The notes under the pieces are model-generated. The model was given only the letters and a program-made list of their open reading frames with translations. It was not told the origin of the DNA and searched no databases. Both the position numbers and the translations under genes were made by a program. This document shows, piece after piece, positions 5,986 through 6,438 of a stretch of DNA of 6,438 nucleotides. The stretch covers positions 1 through 6,438 of the forward strand of contig QIHS01000550.1 of assembly GCA_003229095.1 (NCBI GenBank), in the 5' to 3' direction. This DNA comes from Woeseia sp. (GTDB lineage: Bacteria > Pseudomonadota > Gammaproteobacteria > Steroidobacterales > Woeseiaceae). Numbering within the stretch: position 1 is the first letter of the stretch; each line of letters begins with the position of its first letter.

Positions 5986-6438
5986 CTTGACGGAAATTTG
6001 TTGTCCCAGGATGGCGCGAACCGTCAATTCAAAGCCGTCCCAGGCACCGGGGACCCGAATTCCGGGGAGCCGTATTAGCGTATTCCGCAGAACCGAATCT
6101 TTGCGCAGGGCTGAAGCGATCTCCAGTGCGGGCGCATCCAGGTCGAAGACATCCCGCGCGCATTGCACAACTTCGAAAATCGACGCTGTGCTGACACCTT
6201 TCAGGGTGAGCGATAAATAGCCGTCACGCCGATCCGGCTGTACGGTAATGATGCCGTGTTTGCCGTCGCTGGAAAACGTGCGGCGATAGCTCGAAGCAAC
6301 GACTTGCTCAACACCGGGCGTGGCGCGGTGTGAAAAAAATTCCAGTGAAGCATTCCAGTTATAAGGCGCCCGGTAAGGCAGCCGAACAGTGAGCGTCGCC
6401 TTGCGTCCAACGGGTTGGGATTCATCCCTGGATTTTCG

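Larger units (their letters stand above)
5517..6438 (-). pseudogene. alkA: AlkA-type DNA-3-methyladenine glycosylase II, frameshifted, 5' end beyond right edge
   Basis: The enzyme would excise 3-methyladenine and other alkylated bases. From the right edge one frame encodes the AlkA N-terminal domain (LPYRAPYNWNASLEFFSHRA, then SYRRTF) and the start of the HhH-GPD domain (WDGFELTVRAILGQQISVKA), then stops at 5949-5947. Homology resumes in another frame (LAGRIAARYG, FPTPARLARAR) and continues through the helix-hairpin-helix SIRGIGDWTA (5709-5735) and the catalytic Asp of FPASDLGL (5655-5657) to the stop at 5519-5517. About 306 residues are covered (E. coli AlkA has 282). At least 16 residues precede the AlkA domain without any start codon, so the gene begins outside the window and may carry an N-terminal Ada/AraC-like part (inference). 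The frameshift may be real decay or an assembly error. The stop is 4 bases from ogt. Confidence 0.88.

Overview
The window looks like part of a chromosome from a Gammaproteobacterium or close relative in Pseudomonadota. The evidence is a Gram-negative envelope (a TonB-dependent outer-membrane receptor and a lipoprotein), an alkA-ogt type DNA repair pair, and moderate GC with two rho-independent terminators. No insertion sequence, tRNA, rRNA, CRISPR array or phage gene is visible. Taxonomy below class is not supported by what I can see.

Layout from left to right. Positions 1-677 (minus) hold a cupin-fold lipoprotein cut by the left edge. Positions 667-987 (minus) hold a small DUF6122-type membrane protein whose end overlaps the lipoprotein start by 11 bases, so the two are probably translationally coupled. 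A strong minus-strand terminator hairpin (1011-1037) lies only 23 bases before that membrane gene. Beyond it, about 430 bases (1041-1470) have no convincing gene but contain several hairpins and a possible minus-strand promoter. Positions 1471-2136 (plus) encode a flavin-binding split-barrel protein of the pyridoxamine-phosphate-oxidase/NimA-like group. It converges, with one base between the stop codons, on a ChrR-type cupin gene at 2138-2491 (minus).

Positions 2584-4785 (minus) encode a complete TonB-dependent receptor with its own terminator (2531-2561) and a likely promoter in the 235-base gap upstream. Positions 5021-5512 (minus) encode a complete O6-alkylguanine-DNA alkyltransferase. 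Four bases upstream of it ends an AlkA-type 3-methyladenine DNA glycosylase (5517 to the right edge), which is broken by a frameshift near 5982 and continues past the window.

Functionally the right end is a DNA-alkylation repair operon (base excision by the glycosylase, direct reversal by the transferase), although the glycosylase copy appears disrupted. The receptor is an orphan outer-membrane transporter with no substrate clue nearby. The left end is a two-gene envelope unit of unknown function. Most of the window is ordinary. The points that most merit a second look are the alkA frameshift, an EF-hand-like loop in the receptor, and the orphan terminator with its structured upstream region.
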